A DNA stretch of 43,028 nt from Roseburia sp. (GTDB lineage: Bacteria; Bacillota; Clostridia; Lachnospirales; Lachnospiraceae), in the NCBI GenBank assembly GCA_023662875.1, contig JAMPIG010000023.1:1-43028 (forward strand), written 5' to 3'. Within the stretch, counting starts at the first letter, position 1, and the number at the start of each line of letters is the position of its first letter. The notes beneath the pieces were generated by a model. It worked only from the letters and a program-made list of their open reading frames with translations. It had not been told where the DNA came from and ran no database searches. A program made the position numbers and the translations under genes. Below are positions 20,934 to 29,503 of this stretch, piece after piece.

Positions 20934-22472
20934 TTATTCTTCGGACGGGATCTTTACGCCCGGATTCATAACCATGCTGCGGAAGTCTCTTACGGCGATT
21001 CCCCAGTCAAGGTAAATATCCCAAACGAAGCCTAAAGTACCCGGCACCTCCATGCGGCGGACGGTCGGCGTCTCCTGGCCGTTTAAGTAGTCTACCTGGA
21101 TCCCTCTCGCGCCGCTGCCAAACATAAACCACGGGCATACGCCGTCGCCTGCAAGGGCGTTAAGGACGGGATCCTGTACCGTCTTAAGCGGGTAGTTGTA
21201 CAGCGGGTTAATGTCGTTATTGTTGCTTCCTACGACCTGGGCGCTGTGGAAAATAACGCTCAAGTCAAACTCGTAGCCAATCGGCACCACAATAGTCTGC
21301 GGCGTAATGTAGATCGGCTCGTCGAAGTGGTCCTTCTGCTTGCCCATCTTGGTGACCATTGCCTGGATGGAAGCCTGGGAAGGCTTGGAAGCTGTTTTCA
21401 TAATGTTGCTATGCTTATCGCAGAAAAGCTGCAAGCCGTCAAATACTTTTGCATTCTTGAAAAGAATAGTATAGACCTGCTTGTTAATGGTTTTCTTCGC
21501 TGCGGTCGCGTAAAGGCCGGGCACCTCCGTCAAAAAGCCGATATCGTCGTTAATGAACGCCTGGCGCGTCATGCTAAACTGCTTCCCGTAAGTATCAAGC
21601 TTACGCTGAGGCAGGAGCTCCGTTCTCGGCTTGTCCGGCTTGATCTCTCCGTTTTCCGGTACGATCAAGAAGTCCCCAACGCCGCCGATCACGTATTCGT
21701 GGTCCGCCGTCTGCTTAAAGTCCTTCAGGCTGCCCTTTGTGGTGATGGCCTCGAAGGTCGTAGGTACTGCGTTGTAAAGCTGCACAATGCTCTTTCGGAT
21801 CGTGCTGTCAAGGATCGCCGGGAAGGCTGCGGAAGGGTTGTAAAACTGGCGGCTTAATTCGCCGTAAAGCTCGTCCGAGCTCATCCTTAAAAGGGTTCCT
21901 ATGTTCTGGCCTTCTCTGCTCAAGCACTCGATCCCCAGGTCTCTTAAGCTCATAGCTCTAAACTCGTCCGATCCTTCGGTCGGGTTTTCAAGGCGGACTC
22001 CTGCGCGGAGCAGAAGGGCGTCGGTTGCTCTCTGCCGGAAAGTGTCGCCCTCGTCCCTGGTGACCTGTACGTTTGCCGGACTTCCTGTCTTTTTCATCCC
22101 GTCAAGGATGGCAGCGCGGACCTGGTCTATGGTGGCGCCGGTGCGGATGTGCTCCGCCGGATCTACTTCAAACTCGCGGCAAAGGTCAGAAATGCTCTGT
22201 ACCCTCTGGCGCTCCTCCGCCACTGCTCTGGTCGCTGCGTCCTCCTGGCCTGCTGCTCCTGCAGGTGCTCCGGTTCCGGCCGTCTGCTGTCCGGCTGCCG
22301 CCTGGGACTGCTGGCGCTCCTCCGCTTCGATCTCAAGCGTCAGGGCGTCGATCTCTCTCTGCAAGGCATCAAACTGCGCGCTTTCCTCCGCGGTCAGCTC
22401 TCTACCCGCTGCGCCACTTACAAGCGCCTGCTGTGCGGCGATCTTCATGGCTCTCTGCTGTCTCTTGTTCAT
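20934..22472 (-). CDS. Major capsid protein with N-terminal scaffold region
   Basis: The 512-aa product has a long N-terminal helical, Glu/Gln/Ala-rich region (FDALQREIDALTLEIEAEER, then an AAAGQQTAGTGAPAGAAG linker), expected to act as internal scaffold and be removed by the protease, and a C-terminal HK97-fold head domain (KQFSMTRQAFINDDIGFLTE, VPGLYATAAKKTINKQVYTI, VVGSNNNDINPLYNYPLKTV). The ALINDD-type motif recalls Mu gpT-like capsids. Lys/Asn cross-linking residues cannot be assigned. It lies between protease and decoration genes, as expected. Confidence 0.9.
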   Translation of the reverse strand: MNKRQQRAMKIAAQQALVSGAAGRELTAEESAQFDALQREIDALTLEIEAEERQQSQAAAGQQTAGTGAPAGAAGQEDAATRAVAEERQRVQSISDLCREFEVDPAEHIRTGATIDQVRAAILDGMKKTGSPANVQVTRDEGDTFRQRATDALLLRAGVRLENPTEGSDEFRAMSLRDLGIECLSREGQNIGTLLRMSSDELYGELSRQFYNPSAAFPAILDSTIRKSIVQLYNAVPTTFEAITTKGSLKDFKQTADHEYVIGGVGDFLIVPENGEIKPDKPRTELLPQRKLDTYGKQFSMTRQAFINDDIGFLTEVPGLYATAAKKTINKQVYTILFKNAKVFDGLQLFCDKHSNIMKTASKPSQASIQAMVTKMGKQKDHFDEPIYITPQTIVVPIGYEFDLSVIFHSAQVVGSNNNDINPLYNYPLKTVQDPVLNALAGDGVCPWFMFGSGARGIQVDYLNGQETPTVRRMEVPGTLGFVWDIYLDWGIAVRDFRSMVMNPGVKIPSEE

Positions 22473-22487
22473 GGTTTTCTCTACCTC

Positions 22488-23285
22488 CTATAAAATTTTA
22501 TTAAGATTTATTTGAAGCTGCCGCTCTCTTAAGGACGGCGCGCGCTTCTGTTTTTGTCCGTCGTTTGCCTCAAATTCCCGGCCTACTCCGACGGTAGGGT
22601 CTGCCGGTACTGAAACTATGGATATCTCGAAGGGCTCCCATTTCCTTGCAATATCGCAGGGGCCGGTAAAGCGCCCATCCGCGCTTGTCTTTCCCGGCAT
22701 GACCTCCTCTATGCTTTCGATCCGGTACCCAACGGAAACGCCTTTAAGGGTCCCGCTTTTAACCTTCTTGTAAATAACCTCCGAGGCCTCGTCGCTGTCA
22801 AATTCAACCTCCGCGCTACAGCGGCCGTTTTCAAGCCATGCCCGGTTAATCTTCCCCAGGACCTCGTCGCGCTTATGGTTAAAGAGAAGGACTCCTATTT
22901 CGTTAAGGCGGGTAAGATTTACGGCTCCGGGGCCGTGGTCTAAAATCTCAACGCACCAGCCTCTGTCGTATGGCTCCTCGGAAGAAAAAGAAAGAACAAA
23001 TTTACGCTCATTCCCTTCTCCTTCCAGCGCCTTTATCGTGGCGCCTGCGATCTCCCTTGTAAGTGATTTACTTTCCTGCCCCGGTTTCTTTTCCGGTTTC
23101 TCCGGATCCTTCCCCTCCGGCTTGCCCGGATTCTTTCCCTCCGGCTTCTCCTGGGGGTTCTTGTCCTCCGCCGGGGGATTCTTGCCCTGGCTGTCCTTCT
23201 GGTCCTCCTGGGGCTCCTGGGCCGCTCTGTGGCGGATCGTCCGGCTCGTTTGTTTCCGGGCTGAGCTCTTTCGCTCCCTTGTCAT
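22488..23285 (-). CDS. HK97-type prohead protease (U35) with long overprinted N-terminus
   Basis: The 265-aa product has the protease domain from about residue 80 (LSFSSEEPYDRGWCVEILDH, VLLFNHKRDEVLGKINRAWL with the candidate catalytic His, LKGVSVGYRI with the Ser, FEISIVSVPADPTVGVGRE). ATG 23285 has an excellent AGGAGGTG site 7 nt upstream, so the first 72 codons overlap the 3' end of the portal gene in another frame. They encode a Lys/Pro/Glu-rich stretch (repeats of GKNP, EKPEGK). It processes the scaffold part of the capsid protein and matures the head. Confidence 0.85.
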   Translation of the reverse strand: MTRERKSSARKQTSRTIRHRAAQEPQEDQKDSQGKNPPAEDKNPQEKPEGKNPGKPEGKDPEKPEKKPGQESKSLTREIAGATIKALEGEGNERKFVLSFSSEEPYDRGWCVEILDHGPGAVNLTRLNEIGVLLFNHKRDEVLGKINRAWLENGRCSAEVEFDSDEASEVIYKKVKSGTLKGVSVGYRIESIEEVMPGKTSADGRFTGPCDIARKWEPFEISIVSVPADPTVGVGREFEANDGQKQKRAPSLRERQLQINLNKIL

Positions 23286-24729
23286 AAATTACACCTCCTA
23301 ACTCTATTCCTTGTTCCCTGCCGTACTCTAATACCTCAGCCATATCGTCGACTACGTCCTTCCAATCGCGCCCGCTCTCGGCTGCTGCCTGCTGGAAAGT
23401 CTTTTGACCGGTCTGTACGGCGATCTTCATGGCCTGTACTTCTTTAAGCGGGTCTATCCATTTCTTTGGCGCCGCGATCCACTTATGGCTTAAATATTTT
23501 TTCTTTTTCTCCGGATCCCAAAAGTCCGGTATATCGAACAGGCCGCAAAGTACGCCGGATATAACGAAGGTTTCGTATACCTCGTCCCGGAACTCGTCGA
23601 AGAGCTCCCGGTCCTCTGCGTAGGTCTGCTCGTCCTCTATAATCCCCTGGCGGGCGCTGCTGTAGTTGCTCTGGCTCATGTCGCGGCTGGTTGCCTCGTA
23701 TGATAAGCCCTGCCCTGCTCCTATAAGCCGCTGCTGCTGCTTCACGAAGCTGGCGGCATCCGTGGCCTGCCCGGTCGGGTTTACCACCTGGATCTCGTCT
23801 CCGGCGTTGAGCTCCTTAATCATTCCGGGGGATATGCTTTTCCCCTCGTAGCTTATTTGCGGGCCGCCCTGCTGCTGCACTCCTCGCCCGATCCCGGTCG
23901 TCGGTATCGTCTTTTTAATGAATACCGATAAGCAGGCGGCGATCCGCTCCTTTACGCTGACGGCTGTCATAAACTCGTTGGCGTCCCGGATTCTGGTGGC
24001 TGTCGGGCTTAAGTCGCTCATCTCTCTTATCTGTGACGGGCGGCGCTTCGTAAATATGAAAATCATATCTTTTGCCGGAACATATACGGGCTGAATATTT
24101 GAGAAGCCGTCAAGGCTATATTGCTTTATCCAGTAGCCCATCGGCTTGTTATAGCTGTTATATTCGATCCCGCCGATTACCCGGTTCCCTTTTGTGTGCG
24201 GTACCATTGCCGAAGTGTCCAGCTCGTCAACCTCTAAAGCCTGCAAGCGGAAGGGAACTAAGCCGCCGCTTAAATAGCACTTCTTAAAAAGGATCCCTCC
24301 GTCTACCCGTTTCCTGGCTACTGCCATCCTGGTCATCTGTGAAAAGCTCTGTGTTTCCGTAACGTCGCAATTTTTACGCTTGCACCATTCCGCCCATGCC
24401 GCCTCTATAGTGTCATTTAATTTTTCGTTTGGCGTCTTTGCCTGCAAGGTTACGCCCAGGCCTACAATGTTACGCTTATACGCTCCGATCACGCTGTTGG
24501 CCATGTCGCTATTGCGCTCAAGGTCCCGCGCCCTGGCTCTTACCGTGTCCCTGCTGTAGCGGTCTGTTTGCTCCGCGCTCTGGTTATATGCAAGCCAGCC
24601 CGCGTTTAGCCGGTCAAAATTTCCGGCGTCGTAGTTTCTCATCTCCTCCAAATTACGCCGCCAGGCCTCCCGCCTGGCTCCGGCTTCCGGAGAAAAGAAG
24701 CCGATTACGCTGTCTAAAATATTCCCCAC
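23068..24729 (-). CDS. Portal protein (lambda gpB-like)
   Basis: The 553-aa product has RARARDLERNSDMANSVIGA and YKRNIVGLGVTLQAKTPNEK, typical of lambda-type portals, then KRVDGGILFKKCYL, HKWIAAPKKWIDPLKEVQAM. The dodecamer forms the DNA entry vertex. GTG 24729 is preferred over the longer frame to 24747 because AGGGAGG lies just upstream, and the longer start would overlap it. The last 72 residues (GGPEGQPGQESPGGGQEPPG and following) are low-complexity and share their DNA with the protease start. Confidence 0.9.
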   Translation of the reverse strand: MGNILDSVIGFFSPEAGARREAWRRNLEEMRNYDAGNFDRLNAGWLAYNQSAEQTDRYSRDTVRARARDLERNSDMANSVIGAYKRNIVGLGVTLQAKTPNEKLNDTIEAAWAEWCKRKNCDVTETQSFSQMTRMAVARKRVDGGILFKKCYLSGGLVPFRLQALEVDELDTSAMVPHTKGNRVIGGIEYNSYNKPMGYWIKQYSLDGFSNIQPVYVPAKDMIFIFTKRRPSQIREMSDLSPTATRIRDANEFMTAVSVKERIAACLSVFIKKTIPTTGIGRGVQQQGGPQISYEGKSISPGMIKELNAGDEIQVVNPTGQATDAASFVKQQQRLIGAGQGLSYEATSRDMSQSNYSSARQGIIEDEQTYAEDRELFDEFRDEVYETFVISGVLCGLFDIPDFWDPEKKKKYLSHKWIAAPKKWIDPLKEVQAMKIAVQTGQKTFQQAAAESGRDWKDVVDDMAEVLEYGREQGIELGGVIYDKGAKELSPETNEPDDPPQSGPGAPGGPEGQPGQESPGGGQEPPGEAGGKESGQAGGEGSGETGKETGAGK

Positions 24730-24733
24730 CGGC

Positions 24734-24961
24734 CTACCTCCCTTCAAAGACTGCGACGTAGCAATCGTCTAAAAGGCCCGGCGCTCCGCTGGCCACCTGT
24801 GCCTGCAGGTCTCTCTGCATCTCGTATAGCTTGGCAAGGTCGGCCCGGTTAAGCTGCCGGGATCCGATTTTATAAGACTGGCCGCCTGCAAGTACGTTCG
24901 TTATAGCCGCATTTACCTGCTTCAGCATTTCCTGTGGCGTCGGTGTCTGTGTATATGCCAT
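24734..24961 (-). CDS. Head-tail joining protein, gpW-like
   Basis: The 75-aa product (MAYTQTPTPQEMLKQVNAAI, GGQSYKIGSRQLNRADLAKL, YEMQRDLQAQV) matches the gpW pattern: two helices around a small beta hairpin, then a short C-terminal tail. In lambda, gpW closes the portal after packaging, and lies between terminase and portal just as here. Length is the family norm (about 68). It lies 12 bases after the terminase stop. Confidence 0.78.
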   Translation of the reverse strand: MAYTQTPTPQEMLKQVNAAITNVLAGGQSYKIGSRQLNRADLAKLYEMQRDLQAQVASGAPGLLDDCYVAVFEGR

Positions 24962-24973
24962 CTCAATTCCTCC

Positions 24974-26899
24974 TTATCCCTGGATCCATCCTTCGTTCTG
25001 CCGGATCCAGTTTTCTTCCGCCGGTGCCTGTTCTGTCTGCCTCGGCGCTTCCTGTGCCTGCTGCTCCTGTATGCTCTGCAGGTGCAACATCCGGACGCCT
25101 AACGTATCAGCGGCCGCCATGGCGTAAACTTCGGCATCTAAGTAGTGGTTATCGTTGTGGCTCTCTTTCTGTACCCACTCTTGTCTTATCTTGTTTCCGC
25201 TCTTAACATTGATTTTGTGCTCCGCCGTTACCTGGTCCGCGTATTCCTCGTCGCAGCCATGGTATACCATCCAACTCCCGCGACCGTTTGGCTTCCGCAT
25301 CCTCCCGGCGATCATGTCCTTGTACTTCCCGCCGTCAACTATTATTAGATTCATGCCGTAAGCTTTGGAGCTGTCCTTATTTACGGTACTAATCTTAAAA
25401 TGGTTCTGCATGGGGTTGCTGGCGCCCTTTACCGGCAGCGCCCACTCTGCGTTTAGTGCGCAAAAGTCGTATGTGCTGTCGGCGTCGTAGCCTGAGTCTA
25501 TTAAGCAAAGATTTACAACTACGGGAAGGCCGGAAGGCGTCTTAAATTCCATATTCATTACGGCTTCAACCTCCGCGAAGCTGTAAGCCTGGCCGTGTGC
25601 TATATTCTGGCTTGTTATATAATCGCCCCAGGCTCTTATGGTCCAATATACGCAGTTTTGCTGAACGTCTACGCCGCCGGTAAGAAGCTTCGCCCACTCC
25701 GGTACAACGTAGGCGGGCAGCTCCGTCTGGCGCTCAAGTACAAGCTCTTTACTCGTCTTAAGCTTCGTATCTTCCCAGGGCTCCGCCAGCCAACTGTTTA
25801 CAAAATTCTGCAGCTTTTCCGGATCGCCCTTCGCGTCCATAAATTTCTTCGCAACTTCCGCGAAGCGTACAAAAGGGCTGTATAAGGTATTAAGCCAGAA
25901 ACAAACCTTTTTCACGAACTGGGTGCGGCTCTTTACTGTCTCCCAATGGCCGCGCTTTACGGCCCGCTGTTTCTGCTGGTCCGTTATGACGCTTCCGCAC
26001 TCCTGGCAAACGTAAAAAGCAAACTCGGCGCGATCCGCGTCGCTCAAGCCTTCACTCTCTGGATCATCCTCCAGGGCGTTAAGCTGCTCTCGTATGTTTT
26101 CCGCCCCGTAGGCTTCGACCATGTCCTTATCCTTGCCGGGCCACTTAAGGTTATTAAACTTAAGCTCTATAAACTCCCCGCAGTGCGGGCAAGGAATGAA
26201 GTAATGCTTTTCGGCGTCGGCGCTCTCTTTGGCTTTCCAAATATGGCCGGTCCGTATGGTCGGCGTGGAAGTCTTAAAAACCTTCCGGCCTCTAAAGGTC
26301 TTGTTTCTTTCTTCCGCAAGGCTTACCGGATCCGCTTCCTTTTTGCTGGCGCCTGGGAACTTGTCTACCTCGTCAATAAAAAGATACTTCATGGCGAAGG
26401 AAGCAACGCCGACCGGGCTATTACTACCTACGATTTTTACAAACATATCCGAAAAATTAAGCTCAAGCATGGGGCTGTTCGCGTCGTATTTCTTCCGTAG
26501 CGGCTCGGATGCCAAAATCATGGGCTGCAGCCGCTTGCTGGATATGCTCTCCGCCATGGTCTCCGTCGGGTAAACCACTTCTGTCGGTGCCGGGTCCTGC
26601 TGTATAACGTAGCCGAGCATATTGTTCATGCACTCGGTTCCGCCGACCTGCGTAGGCTTTACAAATATAATTTCCTCGGTTTCGTAGTTTGTGAACTCGT
26701 CCATTATTCCCTTAAGGTATGGGGTCCGGTCGTTGTTCCATGGTCCTGGTTCCGCCGAGGTTTTACTGTCAAGGATCCTGTACTTTTCGGCCCACTCGGA
26801 TACTGTAATACTTTCCGGGGGCTTTAAGTATTCAAGCGCGCCCTTAATGTACTCCTTGCAAGTATATTTCCGCGTCCGGAGCCGTTTGGGTTTAACCAC
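24974..26899 (-). CDS. terL: Terminase large subunit (lambda GpA-like)
   Basis: The 641-aa product has the GpA N-terminus (SITVSEWAEKYRILDSKTSA, PWNNDRTPYLKGIMD), a deviant Walker A (KPTQVGGTE, near residue 82), Walker B (YLFIDEVDKFPGA, near 170), a zinc-like CPHCGEF...CQECGS pair, and the nuclease Asp in LCLIDSGYDADS (near 466). ATP-driven packaging through the portal with cohesive-end type cutting is expected by family. GTG start; it overlaps the small subunit by 8 bases. The family length is about 600-650. Confidence 0.94.
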   Translation of the reverse strand: MVKPKRLRTRKYTCKEYIKGALEYLKPPESITVSEWAEKYRILDSKTSAEPGPWNNDRTPYLKGIMDEFTNYETEEIIFVKPTQVGGTECMNNMLGYVIQQDPAPTEVVYPTETMAESISSKRLQPMILASEPLRKKYDANSPMLELNFSDMFVKIVGSNSPVGVASFAMKYLFIDEVDKFPGASKKEADPVSLAEERNKTFRGRKVFKTSTPTIRTGHIWKAKESADAEKHYFIPCPHCGEFIELKFNNLKWPGKDKDMVEAYGAENIREQLNALEDDPESEGLSDADRAEFAFYVCQECGSVITDQQKQRAVKRGHWETVKSRTQFVKKVCFWLNTLYSPFVRFAEVAKKFMDAKGDPEKLQNFVNSWLAEPWEDTKLKTSKELVLERQTELPAYVVPEWAKLLTGGVDVQQNCVYWTIRAWGDYITSQNIAHGQAYSFAEVEAVMNMEFKTPSGLPVVVNLCLIDSGYDADSTYDFCALNAEWALPVKGASNPMQNHFKISTVNKDSSKAYGMNLIIVDGGKYKDMIAGRMRKPNGRGSWMVYHGCDEEYADQVTAEHKINVKSGNKIRQEWVQKESHNDNHYLDAEVYAMAAADTLGVRMLHLQSIQEQQAQEAPRQTEQAPAEENWIRQNEGWIQG

Positions 26900-27479
26900 T
26901 GTCCTGGCTCTTTTCTGCCTCCGGTTTTTCTATGGCTCCGGCTACGACGAAGGCCTCAAGCATACGCTTGACTTCTCCGTTCATCTCCTTCTCAATCTTC
27001 CGGGCCTCCAGCGGATCTACGCTGTCCGTTATCATGCTTACAAGCCGCGCCGGTATGCTCAAGGCGAAGCGCTTAAAAACAATAAAAAATTTCTGGTAAT
27101 CAAGCGCGACCTCCTCAATGTCTATATATTTCCCAGCCGCAATCTCGCGGCGCATCCGGTGCAGCTCTCCCTGGGATTCTTTTAAGGCGATCTCCGCCTG
27201 CAGCTTCTGCTCTTTAAGCTCCGCCTCTTTCTCGGACTTCGCCTTGCCGTATGCTTTATCGCTCAAATACTGGATGTATGCCTGTATCGATCTGACAAGG
27301 TCATACCGGCGGCCCTGCCCTGGGACTTCCGTGGTCTTAAGCACTCCCTCCTGTGTGAGCTGCTGAATACGCCGGACCGATACGCCGAAAAACTGTTTTA
27401 ATATTTCAGGCTTTACGTACTGCGCGCCGCCGACCGATGATGTGTCCTGGGTGCTCTCCCTGGTTTCCTCATCTGCCAT
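26892..27479 (-). CDS. terS: Terminase small subunit (Nu1-like)
   Basis: The 195-aa product has an N-terminal winged HTH (KPEILKQFFGVSVRRIQQLT, EGVLKTTEVPGQGRRYDLVR) that binds the packaging site, a long coiled coil (SEKEAELKEQKLQAEIALKE) and a C-terminal part interacting with the large subunit. ATG 27479 is chosen over the longer GTG start at 27488 because AGGAGG is correctly spaced. It overlaps the methyltransferase gene by 11 bases. Nu1-like combination of HTH with coiled coil is characteristic of GpA-type systems. Confidence 0.88.
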   Translation of the reverse strand: MADEETRESTQDTSSVGGAQYVKPEILKQFFGVSVRRIQQLTQEGVLKTTEVPGQGRRYDLVRSIQAYIQYLSDKAYGKAKSEKEAELKEQKLQAEIALKESQGELHRMRREIAAGKYIDIEEVALDYQKFFIVFKRFALSIPARLVSMITDSVDPLEARKIEKEMNGEVKRMLEAFVVAGAIEKPEAEKSQDSG

Positions 27480-28833
27480 AAGCGTCACCTCCTCGTACTC
27501 TTACGGCCTTCCTGCCGGTGTACTCCTCCCAACGGTTTATAATGATGTCGCAATACTTCGGGCTTATCTCCATAAGGTATGCAACGCGGCCCAACTGCTC
27601 CGCCGCGATCAGCGTGGTCCCGGATCCTCCGAAGAAGTCCGCGACAAGCTCCCCGCGCCTGCTGCTGTTTGTCATAAGGCGGCCAACCAGGGCGACCGGC
27701 TTCATGGTCGGATGCATATCGCTCCGCGCCGGTTTCTTCTCAAACTGGACGGAAGTCTTGGCCATAAGCGCTTCCCGGATCTGCTCAATGTATGCGACCA
27801 GGTCGTCTTTCTTCATGGCCTTAAAGTCTATATCATCCTCTATGAAAACCGTATCTTGTGACCGGTCGTCTATGAAGTAGTGGCCTGCGCCTTCCTTCCA
27901 ACCGTAAAGGATCGGCTCATGCCTCCAGTGGTAATCCTGCCGCCCTATGACGAACTGGTTCTTTTCCCAAATAAGAACTTGCCGAAGCTTAAGCCCGGCT
28001 TCCTGGAAGGCCTGGCGGAAAGCAAGCCCTTCTGTGTCGGCGTGGAAAACGTAAAAAGCCGCTCCGGCTTTTGCGACGTCGCAATAGTTACCAAAAACCT
28101 GCAGAAGAAAATCGTAAAAAGCTTCGTCCTCCATCCGGTCATTGGTAATCTCGTTATTTGTCCGGGTGGTGTTCCTCTTATAGCTGTACTCCAGGGCCTT
28201 GTCCTTCGCCTCGTAGTCTACGTTATAGGGCGGGTCTGTGAGTATAAGGTCCGCTTCGCATCCGGCCATAAGGATCCCAACGTCGGAAGCGTCGGCGGCG
28301 TCTCCGCACATGAGCCGGTGCTCCCCCATCTGCCAAATGTCGCCGGGCTGGGTGATGGGCTCCTGCTCCTCCGCCTGCTTCTCGGCCTTCTCTATGTCGT
28401 ACTGGTCATCGTTTGCCTCCTGTGTAAGATCAACTTCCGCGAAAAGCTCCGATAAATCCTGGGTATTAAAACCGGCCGCCATTGTGTCATAACCTGCGCC
28501 CTCAAGCTGAATAAGAAGGCCCATAAGGGTATCTTTTTCAAATTCTCCGCTTATCTGGTTAAGCGCAATATTGGCCGCGATCTCGTCGTTCTTATCGGGT
28601 AAATTCACTATAATGACCTCGGCCTCCTCGTAGCCTAAGTCAAGCATTACGGTGCGGCGCTGGTGGCCGCCGATGATGGTGCCGTCCTCGTTTATAATAA
28701 TGGGATCAATATATCCATGCTTTTCAATGCTGGCGGCCAGCTTCTCATACTCCGGGTCGCCTGGCTTGAGCGCCTTGCGCGGGTTATATTCTGCGGGCTT
28801 AAGCTCTAACAATTTCCGCTTTTCAAGTCTCAT
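27469..28833 (-). CDS. ParB-N/DNA methyltransferase fusion
   Basis: The 454-aa product joins an N-terminal ParB/Srx-like domain (residues about 1-120; DPIIINEDGTIIGGHQRRTV, VNLPDKNDEIAANIALNQIS) to an N4/N6 methyltransferase with DLILTDPPYNVDY (DPPY box near 200) and FFGGSGTTLIAAEQ (SAM-binding motif I near 401). The order motif IV before I is the beta class. Such fusions are common in Firmicutes phages, often near terminase, and modify phage DNA against restriction or mark packaging sites. ATG 28833 follows AAGGAGG. It is the first gene of the late block. It carries an internal copy of the palindrome (28071-28084). The target sequence is unknown. Confidence 0.92.
   Translation of the reverse strand: MRLEKRKLLELKPAEYNPRKALKPGDPEYEKLAASIEKHGYIDPIIINEDGTIIGGHQRRTVMLDLGYEEAEVIIVNLPDKNDEIAANIALNQISGEFEKDTLMGLLIQLEGAGYDTMAAGFNTQDLSELFAEVDLTQEANDDQYDIEKAEKQAEEQEPITQPGDIWQMGEHRLMCGDAADASDVGILMAGCEADLILTDPPYNVDYEAKDKALEYSYKRNTTRTNNEITNDRMEDEAFYDFLLQVFGNYCDVAKAGAAFYVFHADTEGLAFRQAFQEAGLKLRQVLIWEKNQFVIGRQDYHWRHEPILYGWKEGAGHYFIDDRSQDTVFIEDDIDFKAMKKDDLVAYIEQIREALMAKTSVQFEKKPARSDMHPTMKPVALVGRLMTNSSRRGELVADFFGGSGTTLIAAEQLGRVAYLMEISPKYCDIIINRWEEYTGRKAVRVRGGDAYGR
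28071..28084. promoter_or_regulatory. Second copy of the 14-bp palindrome, inside the methyltransferase gene
   Basis: TTGCGACGTCGCAA identical to 1032-1045 and 29035-29048. It lies in coding sequence about 750 bases into the methyltransferase gene, where it could act as an auxiliary operator or roadblock site. Confidence 0.4.
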
Positions 28834-29033
28834 TTTGGTCGCCTCCTTATCTGCTAAGGCCGCCTCGCGTAACGAAACGGCAAATTTTTTTTTGATTTCA
28901 TGGGGAGAAAAACCGGGCCTTCCTCGCCCCGCATGGCTTATTCGCTTCGGGAAGTACCTTTTAACGCTTCGAGCGCGGCGCGCTGCTCACTTCCGCCCTG
29001 TGTCCCTGCCTGCCCTGTCTCTTTGCTCTCTTT

Positions 29034-29049
29034 GTTGCGACGTCGCAAC
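29034..29049. promoter_or_regulatory. 16-bp palindrome (third copy, extended)
   Basis: GTTGCGACGTCGCAAC is a perfect 16-bp palindrome containing the same 14-mer as at 1032-1045. It lies about 200 bases upstream of the first late gene, where a repressor could block late transcription. Confidence 0.5.
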
Positions 29050-29216
29050 TATGGAGGGCTCTCTCCGTATGCTTTGCTTACTGTGTATAAGCGCTCTCTA
29101 TGCGCTGCTATATATACCTCAAGGCCTGCTATGTATAAGGCCTCTCTATGTGCTGTGTGTGCTCGTGCTATGCCTCTATGCTGTGCTCTATGTAATAAAC
29201 TATAGGCACAATAATA

Positions 29217-29257
29217 GGGCTGCTTTATACGGTATATATAAAGCGGCCCTGTTTTTT
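29217..29257 (+). terminator. Strong intrinsic terminator oriented against the operons
   Basis: GGGCTGCTTTATA (29217-29229) pairs with TATAAAGCGGCCC (29237-29249) with one G-U pair, followed on the plus strand by G and six T. On the minus strand the tail is only TATTATTG, so the plus direction is favoured. No plus-strand gene precedes it, which suggests an antisense or non-coding plus-strand transcript from within 28860-29216, or protection of the early operon from readthrough. Confidence 0.65.
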
Positions 29258-29314
29258 AGGGGTATTATATGGGTATATAGTAGGGGGTGCTGTTTTTTAA
29301 GTCCTCCGACGCTA

Positions 29315-29335
29315 CTATAATACCATCTATTATAG
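29315..29335. promoter_or_regulatory. Inverted repeat around a -10-like box
   Basis: CTATAATA (29315-29322) and TATTATAG (29328-29335) are perfect inverted copies separated by CCATC. On the minus strand one arm supplies TATAAT. It may be an operator over a promoter, although no -35 hexamer is recognisable at the proper distance. Confidence 0.45.
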
Positions 29336-29477
29336 TCCAAAACAGTACAAAAAATAAAAAATTTTCGCTTCGCTTACATCCTCCTATATCTCCGCTTCTA
29401 AAATTGCCTGTAAAAATGGGCTTAAAAATACGGGGGTATTTTATAGGGCTATAAAAATCGGCTTCATAAAATCGGCT

Positions 29478-29503
29478 GAAAAATTCGCCCCAAAAATACG
29501 GGG
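29478..29503 (-). terminator. Weak terminator after the early operon
   Basis: On the minus strand CCCC GTATTTTT GGGG is followed by CGAATTTTTC, 16-40 bases after the stop of the sigma-like regulator. The stem is only 4 bp, so termination would be partial. Confidence 0.35.

Noticed and set aside
28834-28900. Upstream in-frame extension of the methyltransferase gene (FSPHEIKKKFAVSLREAAL)
   Set aside because: The frame is open but has no start codon with a ribosome binding site, while ATG 28833 has AAGGAGG at the right distance and begins the ParB domain as in relatives.
28900-29205. Plus-strand 101-aa ORF in the late control region
   Set aside because: Composition is extreme (Cys, Ser, Leu, Ala), there is no ribosome binding site and it contains the palindrome and repeats; more likely chance in a regulatory region.
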